Source: Warburgia ugandensis (Eukaryota > Streptophyta > Magnoliopsida > Canellales > Canellaceae). From it: a stretch of DNA of 64,000 nucleotides. The DNA is taken from assembly GCA_035236585.1 (NCBI GenBank), contig CP141139.1, forward strand, positions 33,055,217 through 33,119,216, written 5' to 3'. Position 1 is the first letter of the stretch. Every line of letters starts with the position of its first letter. The translations under genes were made by a program, and so were the position numbers. Positions 61,521 through 64,000 of the stretch are shown here, piece by piece. The notes beneath the pieces were generated by a model that saw only the letters and a program-made list of their open reading frames with translations, had not been told where the DNA came from and did no database searches.

Positions 61521-62576
61521 TAGATTCTCATCTGCTACTAACACAATCTACAATATTATGGCTAGAGAGAGGCGGATTAGCTTGGGCAGATAATTTCGCC
61601 AAGTGCTTTGTTGAATCCACTAGCAAGGACTTCGACCAAGATCTTGTAGCATGCACTGATCAAGCTAATCGGACGGAACCATCAAGAGTGGATGCTTCTT
61701 GTTTCACAGGGACCGATATGGTAAATTAAGTGCCAATATGCTTATCCATGATATCTCCCCCGGAGAAGCCATTGAAGAAGTTAATAAAATCAGTTTTCAT
61801 AAATGACCAACATACCTGGAAAAATCTTTAAGTAGAAACCATTAGGCCCGGGGTTGCGGTCCCCTTGACATGTGAAAATGGCTTCTTCAATTTCTTCTAC
61901 TGAGAATGGAGCTTCCAGCATCATTTTTGTATCATTGCTAATGTAGTTGAACAATTAATTTTTCGGTAAGGCGGCATGATGATCTTCCCATATATAGATG
62001 CTTGAAATAATTCACAATTTCGGCACAAGTGATCTCCTAATCTTCTGTTTGCTGGTCACTGATTTTCAAAGATGTAATAAGATTATGTCTTCTAAGCGAG
62101 CTGGATGTAGCATGAAAAAATCTCGTGTTGCGATCACTTGCCTGAACCCACTTGAATCTTGCCTGTTCTTTCCATTTCAGTTCCTGTTGGAATTGAATAG
62201 AGGCGATTTGTTCTTATTCTCTTTGAGAAATTTCTTCCGTAGACAATGGTTCTAATTCTTCTTTAAAATTTAAATTGCTCAGGTTAGACAGGCAATTTAG
62301 TAAGTCTAGCTTTCTGTTGTTGTGTGCTTTAGCTCAGATCTTGATTTCTATTTTGATTTATTTTAACTTGAGTGCAAGGTTAGAACTGACAATTTTCTGC
62401 GATGGATTTGCTTCTCCCCATCATTGTTCAATTTGAGATAACAAAGAGCGATATTCTAGCCATGCAAGATCGAATCTGAAATGTCTAGGGCCCCATGATT
62501 CGATTGTCGAGTTGAGACTAATAGGTTGTGACACTCCTTCAATGATCGAGCAAATAGAATCTGGAAACACTGAAAG
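61521..62576 (-). pseudogene. Decayed middle part of the L1 LINE
   Basis: Region between endonuclease and RT palm. Short stretches read like L1 pol (for example the segment near 61850-61930), but no sustained frame remains. Confidence 0.5.
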
Positions 62577-62900
62577 TCATTCAAGATTACAGGAGTACCA
62601 ATCTGTCTTGCTTAGAATTGGTTCATTCTGTCTACTTGACCGTGTACAGGACCCACTCGAAAGATGGAGGTCAATTAACTCATTCTTCTCCACAAATTTG
62701 TTGAATGCCACTGTTCCCATACTGAACTCAGATGCTGCATTTCTCTCTTCCAATGATCTTATGATGTTGCAGTCTCCTCCAAAAATCCAAGAACCCATCC
62801 ATCTACATTTGATCTAGGATTTCTCAGTGTCATCGTTAGGTGTGTGGATGCCTGCAAAGTTTACAATATCATCGTTTGATATGATTTCAAGTCGAACCAC
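62577..62900 (-). pseudogene. L1 endonuclease remnant
   Basis: GSWIFGGDCNIIRSLEERNA, then FVEKNELIDLHLSSGSCT, matching the EEP endonuclease pattern (W...GDFN..R...ER, then F...IE...L.DLPL....FTWS). Upstream, another frame reads NFAGIHTPNDD, like V...Y.P. The domain would nick target DNA; here it is broken. Confidence 0.75.
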
Positions 62901-63000
62901 TATTGAGTAAGGTCTCTAAGCCATGCGAGAACTGGCAAAGCACAATCTTCCCAAGGTAGGTGCATGCATGTCGAACGAGTCCCGAGATAACTTTTCAGCT

Positions 63001-63601
63001 CTCAAAATTATTCAAAGTATTGGCACCGTCTATTCACACCAGAGCAGACAACTCATTCAGGACAATTTTCACTGTTAATCCCACCTAGTTGGAGTAAAAA
63101 GCCCTCCATACTCTAACATATCGAAGAGCCTAACACAACATAATCCTATCTTAGAAACCTCTCAATTTATTCAAGAGGTCAATGTTGTTTTGGTTGAAGG
63201 ACGAAAACAAGCAGCGCCTACTCAGTTGAGGAAATAAAAAAGACGGAGCGGTGGTGGAAAGGCAAGAGTCTTTGAAAATCGATCATAAAGGCTTTTACCA
63301 ATTACCCATGACAGAAAATTTCCATCGAAAACCAGGAGCAGTTTCTTAAGGTATGCAAGACAATTGGCATACAATTTACAGGCGAGGTAAGCTAAACACT
63401 CAATCATTAGTCCACTTTTTACACAGCAAGTGACTGTTCCTTCTTCTATCCACTTCTTGTTTGTCAATCTTTCCTCGAATCTTCTCTTCAAAGGATTTTT
63501 CAAGCAGTTTTAGTTTCTAGTTTCTTCATTAATTCCTCTGTCTGAAACTCCTTGATGCTTCTTCATTCTTTACAAGAGTTTGCTTTTCCCCTAAGTGGAG
63601 T
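63001..63601. other. Unassigned sequence beyond the L1 relic
   Basis: A 93-codon minus-strand frame at 63222-63503 has no recognised domain. It could be the 5' part of the L1 or its host DNA. Confidence 0.35.
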
Positions 63602-64000
63602 TGTTATATCCCCATGAAATTGAATTAAATTATCAAACCCCTTAACCTAATTACACTGCCCTTGGATATATATAGAATTTATTAAGAGAATTCTCCCTCA
63701 TACTTTTAAGGACAGTTAAAATTTTAAATTTCTTTAAAAATTGTTTAGACATTCATTTTCCTATGTTACTTAAAATATAAATAGATGGTGTGGAGGTCTC
63801 CATATTTATATTAAGGGTCCAACTTAAAATCCCTAATAATAAGTTTAATTTTATCATATAAAATTTTTAGAAAAGCCAAGCTAATAGTCCTAACTAATAT
63901 AGAGCACTATTTGGTGTAGAGGTCTACCTTAACAATTAGGTTTCGTAAGTAAGCATATTTGTTTAATTTTAGAAACTAGTTGAATTTCCTAATACACTTT
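63602..64000 (+). mobile_element. Start of a further long LTR, running off the window
   Basis: TGTTATATCCCCATGAAATTG resembles the starts of LTRs B and D (TGTAATATCC..AATTTT), and AT-rich LTR-like sequence follows to the end. With one boundary only, this is tentative. Confidence 0.4.

Larger units (their letters stand above)
59190..63000 (-). mobile_element. L1-type LINE relic, minus strand
   Basis: The minus strand shows, in order, an endonuclease remnant (about 62577-62900), an RT remnant (61260-61520 and 60622-60897), the segment after RT (60285-60548) and the zf-RVT/C-terminal part (59240-59693). Their identity is clear from phrases like KVDMEKAFNRL, MSLYLFIVVEEIFNWLMMSA, KINLEKSETFGV and GGLEIRSLKEINRALLCKWL. 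Frameshifts and stops are frequent, and three SINEs lie inside. The sequence beyond 58823-59190 is probably 3' untranslated. The upstream limit is uncertain; no ORF1 was recognised. Confidence 0.8.

Overview
This window is flowering-plant nuclear DNA made almost entirely of transposable elements. The families visible are RTE- and L1-type LINEs, Au-type tRNA-derived SINEs, Ty1/copia, Ty3/gypsy elements with long LTRs of about 3 kb (Tekay/Del-like chromovirus), an Athila/Tat-like element, TRIMs and a CACTA (En/Spm) transposon. Background composition is AT-rich. I found no intact host gene, tRNA, rRNA or CRISPR array. The species cannot be named from the sequence.

Layout. (1) 1-6.8 kb: an RTE LINE tail, then a copia RNase H relic holding a second RTE LINE. 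That LINE holds a 3.9 kb palindromic LTR insertion (925-4810, target repeat GGAGT). (2) 6.9-12.3 kb: unassigned, with a GAA microsatellite and a 72-base tandem repeat. (3) 12.3-21.8 kb: an old copia element on the minus strand, split by a solo LTR (14186-17183, target repeat CCATG) that carries a CpG-rich island with two perfect palindromes. (4) 21.8-24.3 kb: AT-rich unassigned DNA, a duplicated 128-base block and a LINE-type RNase H fragment. (5) 24257-40203: a nest five insertions deep, each level dated by its own target duplication: a short-LTR TRIM, then a minus-strand gypsy element, a solo LTR, a second TRIM array, and another solo LTR. (6) 40385-57601: a 17.2 kb CACTA element (3-bp target repeat CCT) with degenerate transposase parts, into which a 10.2 kb Athila-like, RT-less LTR element (46100-56274, target repeat ATTAG) inserted. 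(7) 57.6-63.6 kb: unassigned DNA and a minus-strand L1 LINE relic containing three Au-type SINEs. (8) From 63602 another long LTR seems to start and runs off the window.

The parts do not form a pathway; they record successive insertions. The most unusual observation is that two unrelated LTR families (the long gypsy-type LTR at 925-4810 and the TRIM at 29720-35856) each made an insertion whose two outer ends are the same LTR terminus in inverted orientation, with matching 5-bp target repeats. Ordinary integration joins one U3 end and one U5 end. All boundary calls come from reading the bases by eye; no alignment or database search was run.
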